Shown here: piece by piece, positions 46,405 through 59,600 of the stretch | Layout: every line of letters begins with the position of its first letter | How positions within the stretch are numbered: position 1 is the stretch's first letter | From: Amphiura filiformis | Taxonomy: Eukaryota; Echinodermata; Ophiuroidea; Amphilepidida; Amphiuridae | Assembly (NCBI RefSeq): GCF_039555335.1 | Contig: NC_092642.1 | Location: forward strand, 19,021,151 to 19,085,150 | Length of the DNA stretch: 64,000 nt | Direction: 5' to 3' | Position numbers and translations under genes: made by a program | The notes under the pieces: generated by a model | What the model was told of the DNA's origin: nothing | Seen by the model: the letters and a program-made list of their open reading frames with translations, nothing else | The model's database searches: none

Positions 46405-48198
46405 TAGAGGCCGTCAGCCTTTCGCCATCTTGTGGGTACAAATGATACGCGTGTTCATGCGTCGGACACAGGACGCAGCTTGCCACGCAGCTGTTATCAC
46501 GCATCGACACGGTGATTTTGCTGTTCAGGGGGCGCAACACTAAATAAGCGTCCCATAGGATAACGTGTGATTTTGGCCTACTTCGAGCGCCATTCCTGGC
46601 GTCCCTGCAATACTTGGCAAAATAAAGTTGGTGTCAAATTAAAGCTCTGTTTCTTTAGATTCCAAAACTTTTGTCAACATATATCGATGACCGTTGACTT
46701 TTTTCGCTATTTCGCGGTGCAAAAAATATGGCCTAAAAATATACTAAATTCACCACTCACATTTTAAAATAGGAAGTTGTCTTCATCCGCCACAGAGAAT
46801 TGCTTTTGAGATAAAATGTCCGGTTTTTTCTGCATGTTATCATTGAAGACACTTGTCGAATTCATATGAGCTGATATTAAGTGATTTAAAGTGAACATGT
46901 CGGAAGATATGGTTGCTACAATCTCATACTAACTATGGACTATATTAGAAGAATTTCGTTCTTACATAAAATGCGTAGTGATTTAGTGTTGCGCCCACTT
47001 ATAAGGATTTAAAAGTTTTCAAAATCCACATTTGTCACTTATTAATTAAATTAGAGAAAATTTGTAGCTCAACACCGAAAATTTCATGTCTCTGCGACAT
47101 TTCGTTCAAGAGAAATGTTGTTTTAAAGATCAGTGCCGAAACGCGGAAAATCGAATATTTCGACTTTTCCTCCAATATGCGAGAGTTTGCACAAAACTCA
47201 CTAAAACTAGTGAAAGACAACAATTTAAGCACGTCTTTGAACCAAGTTTAATTTCTTTTCTAGATTATCTGTCTTGCCATTTTGTTTTGGAAAGCACTTG
47301 TTAATGAGTGTGAAGTACAAACACCCCCCCGTTTCAGAAGTAACAATAATGATCTTTTTGCATAGGCCTACTGAATATGCAGCAAAACGGCTTCATGCAG
47401 ATTAACAATGCCTATTAACTTTAAAACCCATTTTTTTTTTTTTTTTAAGATTTTTGGATACAATTTCTAGACTTTGCAGGCGCCTGCTCGGCCAATAAAG
47501 CATTTTTCCCAATAATAATTCATCAGGGTGACTTTTCGTAATTCTTGTTTATCATCATGATTGAAATAGAACACATTTCATGACGCGCATTTCTTATTTT
47601 AAGCGAAGAATGTAAAAAGAACGCGTTCATAATGACGGCCGTTACAAAAGGGGGCGCAACACTAAATAAGCGTCCCATAGGATAACGTGTGCTTTTGGCC
47701 TACTTCGAGCGCCATTCCTGGCGTCCCTGCAATACTTGGCAAAATAAAGTTGGTATCAAATTAAAGCTCTGTTTCTGTAGATTCCAAAACTTTTGTCGGC
47801 ATATATCGATGACCGTTGACTTTTTTCGCTATTTCGCGGTGCAAAAAATATGGCCTAAAAATATACTAAATTCACCACTCACATTTTAAAATAGGAAGTT
47901 GTCTTCATCCGCCACAGAGAATTGCTTTTGAGATAAAATGTCCGGTTTTTTCTGCATGTTATCATTGAAGACACTTGTCGAATTCATATGAGCTGATATT
48001 AAGTGATTTAAAGTGAACATGTCGGAAGATATGGTCGCTACAATCTCATACTAACTATGGACTATATTAGCCGAATTTCGTTCTTACATAAAATGCGTAG
48101 TGATTTAGTGTTGCGCCCCCTTCACGCATGGAGATCGAACGAACATCGCAGCGTGTACCCACAAGATGGCGGCATATGACGTCACGCTGACGGCCTCT
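46405..48198. mobile_element. Inner foldback element split by composite
   Basis: AGAGGCCGTCAGC.. CGCCATCTTGTGGGTAC (46405-46439) is mirrored at 48155-48198. The composite 46528-48120 is inserted in its loop. Confidence 0.75.
46528..48120. mobile_element. Composite element with two long direct repeats
   Basis: Two near-identical direct repeats, 46528-46996 and 47650-48120 (about 470 bp), flank a unique 653-bp core. Each repeat begins GGGGGCGCAACACTAAAT and ends ATTTAGTGTTGCGCCC, so each has its own inverted ends. TTCA at 46524-46527 and 48121-48124 is a 4-bp target duplication of the whole. LTR-like in layout, but without TG..CA ends. No protein found in the core. Confidence 0.85.
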
Positions 48199-48205
48199 AT
48201 TGCTA

Positions 48206-48500
48206 GCTATTCCTAGGAATGGGACTCAAAACTCTAAAATTGCTCCCCGATCTGAGTTTCGCCGTGCTAAACCTAAGATTCCGGGGTACCCTGGTTTTGC
48301 GGGCTATTTCTAGGAATGTGCATCAAAACTCTAGAATTTGTCCCCAATTTGAGTTTACCGGGCTAAACCTAAGTTTCTGAGGTTACAACTTGGTTTGCGG
48401 GCTATTTCTAGGAATGGACTTCAAAACCTTAGAATAGCTCCCCAGATTTGAGTTTCGCCTGGTTAAACCTAAGATTCAAAGGCAATACCATGGTATTGCT
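48206..48500. repeat. 97-bp tandem repeat, 3 copies
   Basis: Units start GCTATTTCTAGGAATG at 48206, 48303 and 48401 and contain a CTAAACCTAAG block. Confidence 0.9.
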
Positions 48501-48510
48501 GCCCATTCTT

Positions 48511-49742
48511 ACACTCTTATTTCGCCAATTAAAAAAGTCTTAAACAATCTTAATCAATCTTAAACTCGTGTTAGTTACGTGGTCCTCTCGTCGAAATATT
48601 GGTTAAGGGCCCTTAATGTTCTTGTTGTTTAAGGCTCAAATCAATAGTTGGTTAAAACTTTTAACCAATAAATGCATATAGCACTTTAACCAGCTTCAAG
48701 TTTAAGTGCTTAACCAACTAGGTTGTTTAAGGTCTTTTAATCAATATTTGCTTAATAACTCTAAACAGATAATGATTTACATGTTCTATTTTATCTAAGG
48801 ATTGTTTAAGAAATACAACTGCTTAATCAATGGTTGTATTGGATTTAATTATGATTGGGACTTTCTTTTTTTTTTTTTAATTTTATACTGAAACATAATT
48901 CATGATAGATTTGAAGTTATCAGATCTTGGTCAACTGTGAGATTCGTTCAAAAATACAATTTCATGCATAAAGTATTTTGGGTTTTTTATCAGTTCAACC
49001 CGCTATGTATCCGGGCAATGTATCCGAGTAAAAATTAAAATCTAGTAAGCCTTTCTCTCTCGCATGCATTACGATACAATGCTAAAATACAATACATCAA
49101 CGCTAATAAATTCACACACTCGATACGGTATCCAGCATACCGATACTTCAATGCATCTCGTCTACATTGTAAGCTATTGTGCGTATGCCCAAAACTGAAC
49201 ATCGCGGTACACACATTGGTGATATACATGTACCGTGCACGTAGAACAGTACAGTACAGTATCGCTAGAATGTCAATCCCAATGACGTTGTTAAATCTAG
49301 CAAATGAACGCATCAATATCCATCCTTTATGTCTCAACGATGTCTATGCATAACTTATCAAACGAATCTCGAGTTTGGTGCAACCTGATTGACTCAAACC
49401 TACCTATTTGAACGAAGTTTCAAGAGACCATAAGCAGCACGACCAGCATTCACTCGTGGCCGCCATTTGCTTTTGTTATTTTAAACAATAATTGGTTAAA
49501 ATTCCGTGGCGCGAGATGTATCGTTAAACAGGTAAAGTACAATTCCACTAAACATTACACAGTTTAACGCCTTTTAACGTAACAAAAAATAACCACCTTT
49601 ATACGCTCGAGTTTAACAGTCTTTTAACATACGTTAAACTTTGCCGATTAAGCGCAAAATCACGCCTTTGAACATTAATTGTTTAAAAATCTTAAACTTT
49701 TCTTCTTATACTTGGCGACTGTTAACTGCCGGAACAAGAGTG
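48511..49742. mobile_element. Foldback element rich in TTTAA motifs
   Basis: ACACTCTTATTTCGCCA at the left and TGGCGACTGTTAACTGCCGG..AAGAGTGT at the right are imperfect inverted ends. Both flanks are dense in TTAACCA/CTTAAAC words. The core is non-coding. Confidence 0.6.
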
Positions 49743-49873
49743 TAGGAATGAACTGCAAAAACGTAAAATCGCTACCCGATTTAGGTAAACCCGAGTTTCG
49801 CAGAGCTATTACTTAAAGTTTGGGGAGTAAAACCCAAGAATAGCATGGCGAAACCCGGGTATAATGACCGATT

Positions 49874-51783
49874 CTTGGGTTTTTTCTCAAAATGATACAC
49901 TTATGCTTCCATACACGTTGGTCTAAATGCATACTTCTCCCTACGTCATCCACTTCCACCTTGCACGGAAAACTTAATCTCTATTATGATGGTCGCATGC
50001 GATTATCTTGACTAATAAATCTAGTGATTGTCTCAAGCATAAATGAGGGCGGTATGAGGCCCATAGACCGTTTGCTACATGTAGTACATGATGCAGTCAT
50101 GTCTACAGTAGAATTCACCACGACCTTTGCAGGACTTAAACCCCTATTAAACCAAGATAACACTAATTGAAAACAGCTCAACTGATTAAATCAGATCTTC
50201 TCTGGTTAAATCCACACTACACATGTTTCTGTTTTACCTGTGCAATGAGCAATGAGCTGGAATTATAAAGCAAACGCAAGGTAACAATACTGTGTGATCT
50301 TTTTCTATTATTTTCTAGAATTTCAGAGAGTAGGCTACTTTAAATATTTGCCGGTTATTTTTCACACAGTGACGTTAACTAGGCAATGTCCTATTACCTA
50401 TAGCATACACTAAAACACCAAAGTGCGAATATTTCCAAACACCTAAATTAGCTAAGTGACACAGTGACGTTAACTAGGTAATTGCCTATACTTCTAATAT
50501 AGACTATTTGTAGAGGTCACGCGTCAATGGTAAGAGCACTGTGTATTGTGTATAGGAAAACGGACAGTAACTGCAGTATGACTACATGTATTAGTAAATA
50601 TATTTTTTCTATGTCGGCGATGTGCATCAGCATTCTCACGTGATTAAAATATAGAAACGCTTTTTACTGACAGGAATCTTGCTGTGTACAAACAAACAAT
50701 ATCCCTATGTTTGAGCAGAGGTTTGAGTGACGCATTGGCTCTATTTCGTCATAAGTATTCAAATTCAACGCTGAGGTTGACGACGTGCCTGAAATCCGTC
50801 TTCGCTTATTGAATTGGTTAAGGTACGTTTTGTGTCTTTCCCTCTGTATGTCTGCTTTGTTTTACCCATTATGGTTTTTCTCAGTACTATATACAATATA
50901 TTTATGCAATATTCTTCTTGGCCGCTTGACACCAACTTGCTTGTAATGCTCTATAATATTATCTTAATCATAGAGGATAGATGAATAACGTGATGAAAAA
51001 GTAAACACATCCAAAAACGATAGCCCCATAACTTTAACTTAAAATTTGAACTTAAGGGCTCTGCTAACAGTATTTTTTGCGGGACATGAGAGCACATCAG
51101 ACATATCGAATTGTATTCTGGAACCAAGTACTCACCAAAATGTCTAAGACAGCCGGTCAGTGACTGGGACTCTACCTGCTTTTTTGACTAGACTAGACTG
51201 CAACAAAAAATATACAAATGCAATTTTGTATTTCAGAAAAAAAATATATAAAAGGGGTCGTGGCATGTGGAATCAGAAATATCTTGGCTAATAGAAAATC
51301 ATTACCGGTACTTGGTTCCTTTATTCGTTTTATGCTCAAACTCTATGCCCAATTAACTAAATCGTCCAGAAACCTAGTTGGGACACTTTTGACATGTTCG
51401 GGCTTATCAAGCTTAATTTGACTTTCAAGTTTTTGTTTTAATTCAAAAAATAAAATAAAATAATTTAAAAAATAAAGGTCGTGGCGTTAATATTATATAC
51501 AGCGAAATTAGTAATATCTTGTCAAACAAAAAACCATTACTATGTTTCTTCCTAGTTAAGGTTCAAACGCTATGTCAGATTGACGTAATTGCCCGAGTTG
51601 GGGGCACTTTTTGACATGCTCGCACATTTCAAGTTCTTGAATTATCATATCGTCAGAGATCTCAAAACAAAAGCCAAGGTTTTCTTTCTTTCACATGTTC
51701 AACATTAGTAATTAATAATGTGATAGGCCTATTTCTTACCACTTCAAATGGGCCATTGTTTAAAATTACCCATCCCGACTGTG
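49874..51783. other. Intergenic, minor repeats only
   Basis: CACAGTGACGTTAACTAGG occurs at about 50366 and 50460. A TTAA-MITE fragment lies at 51049-51120. No gene seen. Confidence 0.5.
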
Positions 51784-53081
51784 GGGTCAAAACCGATAAA
51801 TCGGTAGCACTTGGAATTGAAAAATCGGCAAAAATAAAGTATCTCGAAACTACTCCTTTTTATTCATAAATCAAAGGCAGTCCTTCTAAGTTTCATTCTG
51901 GAAAGTATGACGATCAAATCTTGTGAACTTTTATTTTTACAACAATTTCAATAATGCCCGTGTGTTTTCTATGGGAAACTTACGTTACTAAGGGAAACGT
52001 ATGTTACCATTAGATTGAATGGAGTACTGCAAGCTCTTTTGTTGACAATACAAAAACTAATTGTTTTGGCATAAAACAATGCAATGTCGCCTTTTAGTTC
52101 AAAAAGAAATTTTTGTTAAAGGGAATTGATTGCCTCAAAAGAGAGTTGAAAAAGAATTGAAAATTTAGATGAAACTTACAATTAAGATACTTTTCATTGA
52201 GCCTATTTTCTGTAATTTTCTTTCCTAAGTACTTATAATGCATGGTAGCGTTATAAGAAAACAATACACGGGTAATTGGGCGCGGTTTTAGTACATTTTA
52301 ATTGGGTTTTAAAATTAATGGTAACGTATGTTTCTGTCACGTAGGTTACATTTTAACTTCAAAATGCCCGCCAAGTATGTTGGAAATGCGTGAATGAAAT
52401 AATGTTAATAAAGTTTATCAAGTGCACCTGCGGCTAAAATTTGCTCAACAGTTTAAAGTCACTTTTTTGTTTTAATCCTGCATTTTTTGGTAACGTATGT
52501 TTCATTTCTTAAAAATAGGGCCTACGGTCTGAATTTTCGAATTTCTTAGGAGTTCTTTCTCAAATACATAAATCATGTGGACCTGAAAACATTACTATCA
52601 CATAGCTTGCATGATAAACAGTATTAAGGACACTTTGGTTCAATTTCAGTGTTTGCAACGACTAAGGTACGTGTTAACATATCGGGGTAACGTAGGTTTC
52701 ATGAAACCTTGCGACATATTTCGATGGTATTTTCAAAAACTCAAAGTATGCCATGGTATTTATATCAGTATAGACTGTCACTTCAAATATGAGCCATGTT
52801 CCAACTAAATGCACGTCTGGTTAAGAATGAGCGACATTAAATATCAAAAATATTTCACCTGCGACACAGTGTTTTGACCATAAATCCCACAAACAACCTG
52901 CCGTGTTTTATAAAAGGAATTAATGCGAGATTAAAAAACATTACCATTTTTCTGAGAGTAGTCTGGTTGTTTGATTATACAAAAGAAATTAACAATGGAA
53001 GTTAAAGCATTCGTGAAAATTATAATTCAATGTGTGCGACACGATTTTTTCCAAGTACTGCCGATTTATCGGTTTTGACCC
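51784..53081. mobile_element. 1.3-kb element with GGTCAAAACCGATAAATCGG ends
   Basis: About 33-bp inverted ends (GGGTCAAAACCGATAAATCG..ACTTGGAA). Inside, GGTAACGTATGTTTC or close variants occur at 52320, 52489 and 52686, with inverted versions at 51975 and 51994. Non-coding. Confidence 0.8.
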
Positions 53082-53591
53082 TGAACATGGCATATCGTCT
53101 TGATGAATTGGAAATGTTTTACTTTATATTGCGGGAACGTCTTTTAGAGAGTTCAAATATGATGAGTTGTCATGTTCGGATCAGCATACGCACGACACAG
53201 TGAAAATAACAATGCCTACATGTAGCATTGTTCATCCTCTTCTCTTTTAAAGGAGTGTTTATTTATTCTTTGAATGAATACATTTTTTAATTTAACAGCA
53301 AGACAGCGTCTTCCAATTACGTTATCTTTCACACGCTTTCGCACTGACACAAAACAATTTAATCATCACAGCAACGATAACCTGATAACAAAGGCAGGTG
53401 TAGTAGCTATCATACATATCTAGAAAAAATCGTTTCTATTATATAATTCCCAGTGAAGTTCAAGACAATAAAAAAAAAATTATAAATTATATCTTAGAAT
53501 AATTTAGCACGGGGGAAGGACTTTGTATAGTTGGATATCAAGCGCAAATGTGTGATTTCACAAAATGCACCATAAACAAGTATTTTGCTTT

Positions 53592-54068
53592 AATTAAACA
53601 TTTCTTCTATGCAAGTCCAATTGAAACACTTACTGTATGGGAAGTTTCAAGAGCTCTGCTTTATTCATCAGCCAGATGATGCACTGATCTGCTTGAGTTG
53701 TTGCTAGTTGACACTAACTTACTGTTGGTGATTGAAGTAATACTCTCATCACTAGAGATCAATACATCTTACAAGTGAAAATGACAACTATACAAGATGG
53801 GTCAAGGAATCCATCTGGATCCGGAGGCGCGGCACCCAATCTATGAACAGAGTTTATGGCATTCAAAAAAAGCCATCTTTATGATGTATTGATTCCCAGT
53901 GATGATAGTGTTACTTCAATCACTACCAACAGGAAATTAGTATCAACTAGCAACAACTCAAGCAGATCAGTGCATTATCTAGCTGATGTAAAGAGCATAC
54001 CTTAGCTCTTGAAACGTCCCATACAGTAAGTGTTTCAAGTGGACTTGCATAGAAGAAATGTTTAATTA
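53592..54068. mobile_element. Foldback MITE
   Basis: Arms of about 185 bp begin AATTAAACATTTCTTCTATG and end with its complement; the loop lies near 53775-53880. Confidence 0.85.
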
Positions 54069-54646
54069 ATGGAATACTACAGTCCTAATGAACTTAATCA
54101 AGGAAGTATTTGTCTGGTTTTCCTGCTCTAAGAAAGTAAATTATTGTGATCTGAACTTGTTTAATACAAACATATGCTTGTCAAATAATAGTAACAGTTT
54201 CTGTAACATTTTATTTTAATTTTCTTTTGTGATTACTAAGATTAATAAAAGTAGACGTTTCCCACCCCGCACACAAAGAGAATAACCAATTTTAAATAGC
54301 AATAAAAGAAAATTAATAAATCGATGCTATTTTTGTTTTCAAAATTGCGGGTAGAATCCATGACTGCGGATTTCAATCGTGAATATCAATACTAACTGAA
54401 CACGCAAGATAAAGCATATTATTATATTATCATTATGAAGAAAAGCGTATGGAAAATAGGGCTTTATAATCAAATATAATAGTTATTGTATTTTCTTATT
54501 TTCTTAAATAAGCAGTGTGCTGGCAGAATAGAATAGTTTTGCAAATCAAAAAATTAATTCAAGGCCATTTTCGGCAAATAGTGGCACTTTCAAGTTGAGA
54601 CGATATATAACATCTCTGTATAGCTTATAAAATAAAATTTTATTAA

Positions 54647-55305
54647 GGAATCTGGAATGAGCGTTTTGGGCGTTTCGACAGTATTTTTGTGGGACATGAG
54701 AGCACATCAGACATATCGAATTGCATTCTGAATACGAAGAATGTCTTTCTGATATCAAATAATTTTCATTTTTGAAATTCACGATATAATACAAATTTTA
54801 TGACAAATTCTTAAAATTTTATATTTTTCATATTTTTGATATATAACAGTCCTCGAAATAAATTTTATAAATCTAATGACATATTCTGAAAGTGTATGTA
54901 GCTGGGATGAAAAGCCGACGACGATCAATTACAATTTTGACCTTTCATATTGAACATATGGTTTTTTTCCGAAAAAGACCTATTTTTTTTCGTGTTTTGG
55001 GAAAAAAATCCATATCTTCAATACGATAGGTCACAATTTTCAATTGATCGTCGGCTTTTCATCGCACCTACATGCACTTTAAGTATAAATCATCAGATTT
55101 ATAAAGTTTACTTCGAGTACTGTTAAATATCAAAAATATCAATTTTAATCATTTGCCTTAAAATGTGTATTACATTGCGAATGTCAAAAAATCAAAATTA
55201 TTTGATATCAGAAGGACATTCTTCGTATTCAGAATGCAATTCGATATGGCTGATGTGCTCTAATGTTCCACAATAAATACTGTCCAAACGTTCATACCAC
55301 ATCCC
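54647..55305. mobile_element. TTAA foldback MITE, copy C
   Basis: Third full copy of the 6115-6772 family. TTAA at 54643-54646; the right target is mutated (TCCA). Confidence 0.85.
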
Positions 55306-55324
55306 TCCAATCGGAGCTCAATAC

Positions 55325-55465
55325 ACCGTGAGAGATAGAGATAGAGGGAAGAGAGAGAGAGAGAGAGAGAGAAAGAGGAGAGAGCGGGAGGGGTTGAGGT
55401 GGGAGAGAGAGGAGGGAGGAGAGAGAGGGAGGGACGGAGAGGGGGTAGAGAGAGAGTTACTCTTA
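55325..55465. repeat. GA-rich microsatellite
   Basis: GAGAGA/GGGAGG polypurine tract next to the TTAA element; explains the minus-strand Ser/Leu/Pro frame. Confidence 0.9.
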
Positions 55466-56246
55466 TTTTCGCATGCTTTCCATGATCATCACTAGGGTGT
55501 ACAAATAAGAAGAAATGGTGAAATAGGGTCAACATTACGTAATGTTTTCACTTGAAGTTTTTACTTTTAAAATCTACTTTTTGCTCAAAAATTGTGCGTG
55601 AATAGGTTGTTTTCAACAGATTTGCCACATTCGCCTTGCTATAAACATTGAATTGTGTCATCTGTTGACGTAATGAAAAAAGTGTTTTTAGCGGGAAGTG
55701 TTAGCTTTCGTTCAATATAAAAAATTCTGATTGTACAAAAACCAATCACAGATGCCTATTTTCCACTAGTCACCAGCTAGAAGATCACACAGCTCTTATG
55801 ATGCTATGCACTCAACCGTGTAGAATAAATACAGACTGTGTTCTCTACAAGCTACTGCTGCTTTGACGAAATTGTGTGCTCGGGTGTATCGAAGTGGAAG
55901 CTGTGCATAAGATACGTTTATAAGAGAATCGTTTTGTAGCCAAACCTTTCCATATGTCACTAATGAACACGACTCAAGACTCTAGGACATGTACTTCCAT
56001 GATTAGACCAGACGATGGTGGACTACATTATTCACTGTGGCAACAGCCAATATCGTAAACAAAACAGACAATATGACGGCAACACTGCCTGGACATTGGA
56101 CGCCCCGTGCTGAGTTGTGTTTTTAGCTCTATTGGCCCCGTTACAGAAAAAAATGCACAAAATATATTTCTCAGTGAATGTATAAATTTTCACATAAAAA
56201 TAAATATTTTTGGATTCAAAATAAATGTGAAGAAAAAAAAATTATA
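55466..56246. other. Upstream of gene 5, nothing certain
   Basis: Probable promoter or 5' UTR region of the SRCR gene. An acceptor-like CAG at 56621-56623 suggests an upstream non-coding exon in this stretch, not identified. Confidence 0.4.
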
Positions 56247-56325
56247 GCCGGGAGTGAGCGGGACTCGATCTCGGACCCTATGCACCGCAGGCGAGACCCG
56301 TTACCATTAGACTAAGCGAACCGTG
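56247..56325 (-). tRNA. tRNA-like sequence, probable pseudogene
   Basis: On the minus strand CTTAGTCTAATGGTAACGGG looks like a D arm/A box, CTCGCCTGCGG an anticodon arm as in tRNA-Gly(GCC), and GATCGAGTCCC a B box. Acceptor and T stems pair badly, so it is degenerate or a SINE head. Confidence 0.35.
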
Positions 56326-56639
56326 ATACACAATGAGGGAAATTTTAGGTATATATCATAAACATACCGTGCGTTATTCATACAAAACATTCAAAAAACA
56401 GTACTTACAATGAGGTTCACTGGCGAACCTCAACGGATTTAGACTGATAAAATAGTGCTTAATAACATACGTACAGTTTTGGAATAATTTGAGACATTTT
56501 TGTGTTTACGTGTAAAACCAATGACAACGTCAAAATTCAGCCAATCTTGGCCGGCCCCCCCTGGATTAGACAAGCAATTCGTAAAACAATATTATTGCAA
56601 ACAATCTTAATTCTTATTTTCAGGTTGTGTGTTGCAGCA

Positions 56640-59600
56640 ATGGAATTCTCAAACGCATATCTACGATCTATTTTTCATCATTTAATCATCTTCTTTATGT
56701 TCATGGAATCTAGTCAAGGTAATTATTATTTCAACTTTTCAACTTGTTCCTTTAAAAATTAAAACCTATTCTGACTCACCTTGTGCCACACCTGCCATGC
56801 ATATAATACTGCTTTGATATTCACGAGGAAAGTGAGTGGCAACATTTTGTTTATTGCGTTGTCGGCATACAGCTGCGTTGTAGCCTACATTCAACGCTTA
56901 CGCCAAACTTGTGTAAAAGCATTCATTTGCTGTCTACGACGATTTACCTACAAAATTTCTTGTACTTAGCAGTTACCTACTTTTTTTTTTTATTATATAA
57001 AGGGTATAAAATGATGAAATGTTTCCAAAGAATATTTGACATTTTTTAAAAGTTATGGTAGTGGTTTTTTTTTATATATATATAAAAGGTTTTAAAACGT
57101 TTTCATGAACTGATATTTAAAGTTATTAAAACATTTTAAATGAAACCAAATCGTGTATATAACACGTGTATAACTTTTAAGCACATTGTTGTGCTTGTTG
57201 TAACGCATCGGTCGCTGGTAATATACGATGTAGACGTACGTCTTTTTCAACTAAGCATGATAAGATGTTCGTCGCCCGGCTCGTCGTAGGTAAAGTTACC
57301 ATCGATAGCAATAGTTAAATAATTATTTTTAAATAAATATTTTAAAAAAATATTAAATTGTATGCTAATTGTAAACATAGTGAATACTAATTGTTGTATT
57401 CATTAACAGGCCATGCCCCAATTCTACGGACATGTAGTGAGTTAAAAGCACTTGGCTTCACAGACAGCGGCGTGTACAAGATTGACCCAGATGGACCACG
57501 GATAGGAGTGGAGCCATTTCCTGTGTTCTGTGATCAACTGACTCACTATGGTAAGCACAAACAGTGAAATCATAGTCAAGGCGCGCAATATGTACACGTG
57601 TGTCTTCAAAAATTGTCTGGCAAAAAACGCTAATTCCTACCTCTCGATGCGCCATTATATTTCCCTCATTAGTGCACATTCACGCTGACACTTTTTGGAA
57701 ACGTCTCTTCTTGTTTAAAACAAAATATCAAGGGTTTCAGAACCAGAAAGCCATAACTCACTATGACCAGCTCTTACAAAATGAGCACAAAGTTGGCTCC
57801 TTTCTTTGGTTTTCAAAAATCAATATTTCCTCCACAATGTCTTTTCTTTTCTATTGAATTTAGCGATGATTAATGGACTGTGTCTTTTATAGTGCCCTGT
57901 CGACTTTATGCTCATTTTGTGGGAGCAGGTGATTATGAGTTTGGCTCTCAACCCTCGATATATTGCTACGAATTTGGAAAATTATTGGCTTCGCTTATAA
58001 CGTAGCGGGTCACAGCCATGAATCGGTAACAATCAGCTGCACACACATCGTCATTGCAAACAGAAAACTGTTAGTTTTTGAAACATCTGTAAAGACTGTA
58101 AGTAAGCAGTCAAAACTATAGTCAACTGATGCACACCGACATCGCCCGGTTAATAATTACATTATACAGCAGAGACATTGAAATGAATACCTGGGATCGA
58201 TACACGTGAATGTGCTATGCACGATTTGATATTCAGACGATAAATTTGGATACCGGGGTAGAAAATGATGCACTTGAATATATGTGTTGAACGGATATGA
58301 TAGTCGTTAGCTTGCGTCTTGGGAGAGAAGCTTGCGTCTTGAACTCAAAAACTTACAAAAATTCTGATTTTATATGCGTAGGCTAGCTCCACTCACTCGT
58401 AGAGGCAATCTAAAAGCAGATGACCATTGACCTCATCATGGCGTATACATACTCACACACACAGAGAGGTCGATTACCAGGTCATTGTCAGTAGCCTTAG
58501 TCGGATGTCCCTCGGCTCATTATGCGTCTCAAAGGTCGGAACAAAATGGCATGCGTGTGGATTCAACCTACCATGGCGATTTCTGCCATGCAAATATCGG
58601 GGCGATGACACTGTGCGATGGCTATTGTTGTACAAGGCTCCCTCAGTCATTTAATGAGGCAATACAAACGATCGAATTTGGTGCTGAGATGAGCACAATT
58701 TTGAGTTACGCCTTTTCAATGTAAAATAAATTTTCTCTGCCAAATGAAAAGTATAATTTTATTTTTTCAGTAAATGTCAGGAAAAAACTATAATGCTTGA
58801 TACTGAATATTTTTTTCAAATCTTAGTGTTAAACTTAGGCATGAAATTCAGTCATTTAGTGAACTATATTAGTTTGAAACGCTAAAAAATGAATTCCGAA
58901 AAAGCTTACACTAAATTTCATGCCTGATTTTAACACCAGGATTTGTTGTTTTAAATGTATATCCAAGGACTATGTTTTTAACTGACATTACTGAAGAAAA
59001 AAATATTGCTATATATATTTGACCGAGATAATTAATTTCATAACAAAAAGGTGTACCTCTTAATTGTGCTGATTTTAACATTTATCGATCGACTTTTAGC
59101 GCGACTATGCATAATAATAGAAGCTGTTGACTGGAGTTCTGAATGTAAGTGGAATTTTATGAACTATAAAACAGAAGAAGATATATTGTTGTGATGCAAA
59201 TGAGAATGTTTATTATGAAATGTCAACACCATCACTAATAATTTTGACAACACCACCAAATCTGATGATTTTTCGCCGTTTACAGGAACTACTATTGTAT
59301 TACACGACCAATTTCTTCGAACCAAAGTACCAGAGGGTTTCGAAAATTATGGTTCCTACGTGGTACCAATTGTCTACGAAGGTGCTTCAATAAACCAGTT
59401 AACGGTACTAGCCGACATGTCAATTACGTGTTCACAATATATTGGTATAGAGTGTAAAGGAGTCTCCATGTGGTCTAAATCACGTGTACGTGTTTTAATA
59501 AGTATAAACCTGTCTATCTCTTCGGAGTACTAAAACTCGTGAACGTCTTTGCGTTCTATAACTGCAACTGCAATTGCGTTATCAGATAAGAGTAATTGAG

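Larger units (their letters stand above)
46304..49873. mobile_element. Outer shell of a nested foldback structure
   Basis: AATCGGTCGTTATACCC .. GGGTTTTGCTCCCCAAACT at the left is mirrored by AGTTTGGGGAGTAAAACCC .. GGGTATAATGACCGATT at the right. It encloses the elements at 46405-48198, 46528-48120, 48206-48500 and 48511-49742. Confidence 0.7.

Noticed and set aside
46567-47889. Two near-identical 66-codon ORFs (ILAYFERHSWRPC / LLAYFERHSWRPC)
   Set aside because: They lie in the duplicated ends of the composite element; no family match and their duplication follows the repeat.
55260-55535. 91-codon Ser/Leu-rich ORF
   Set aside because: Product of the GA microsatellite.
56247-56325. Functional tRNA gene
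   Set aside because: A and B boxes are suggestive, but the acceptor and T stems do not pair, so it was listed only as tRNA-like.
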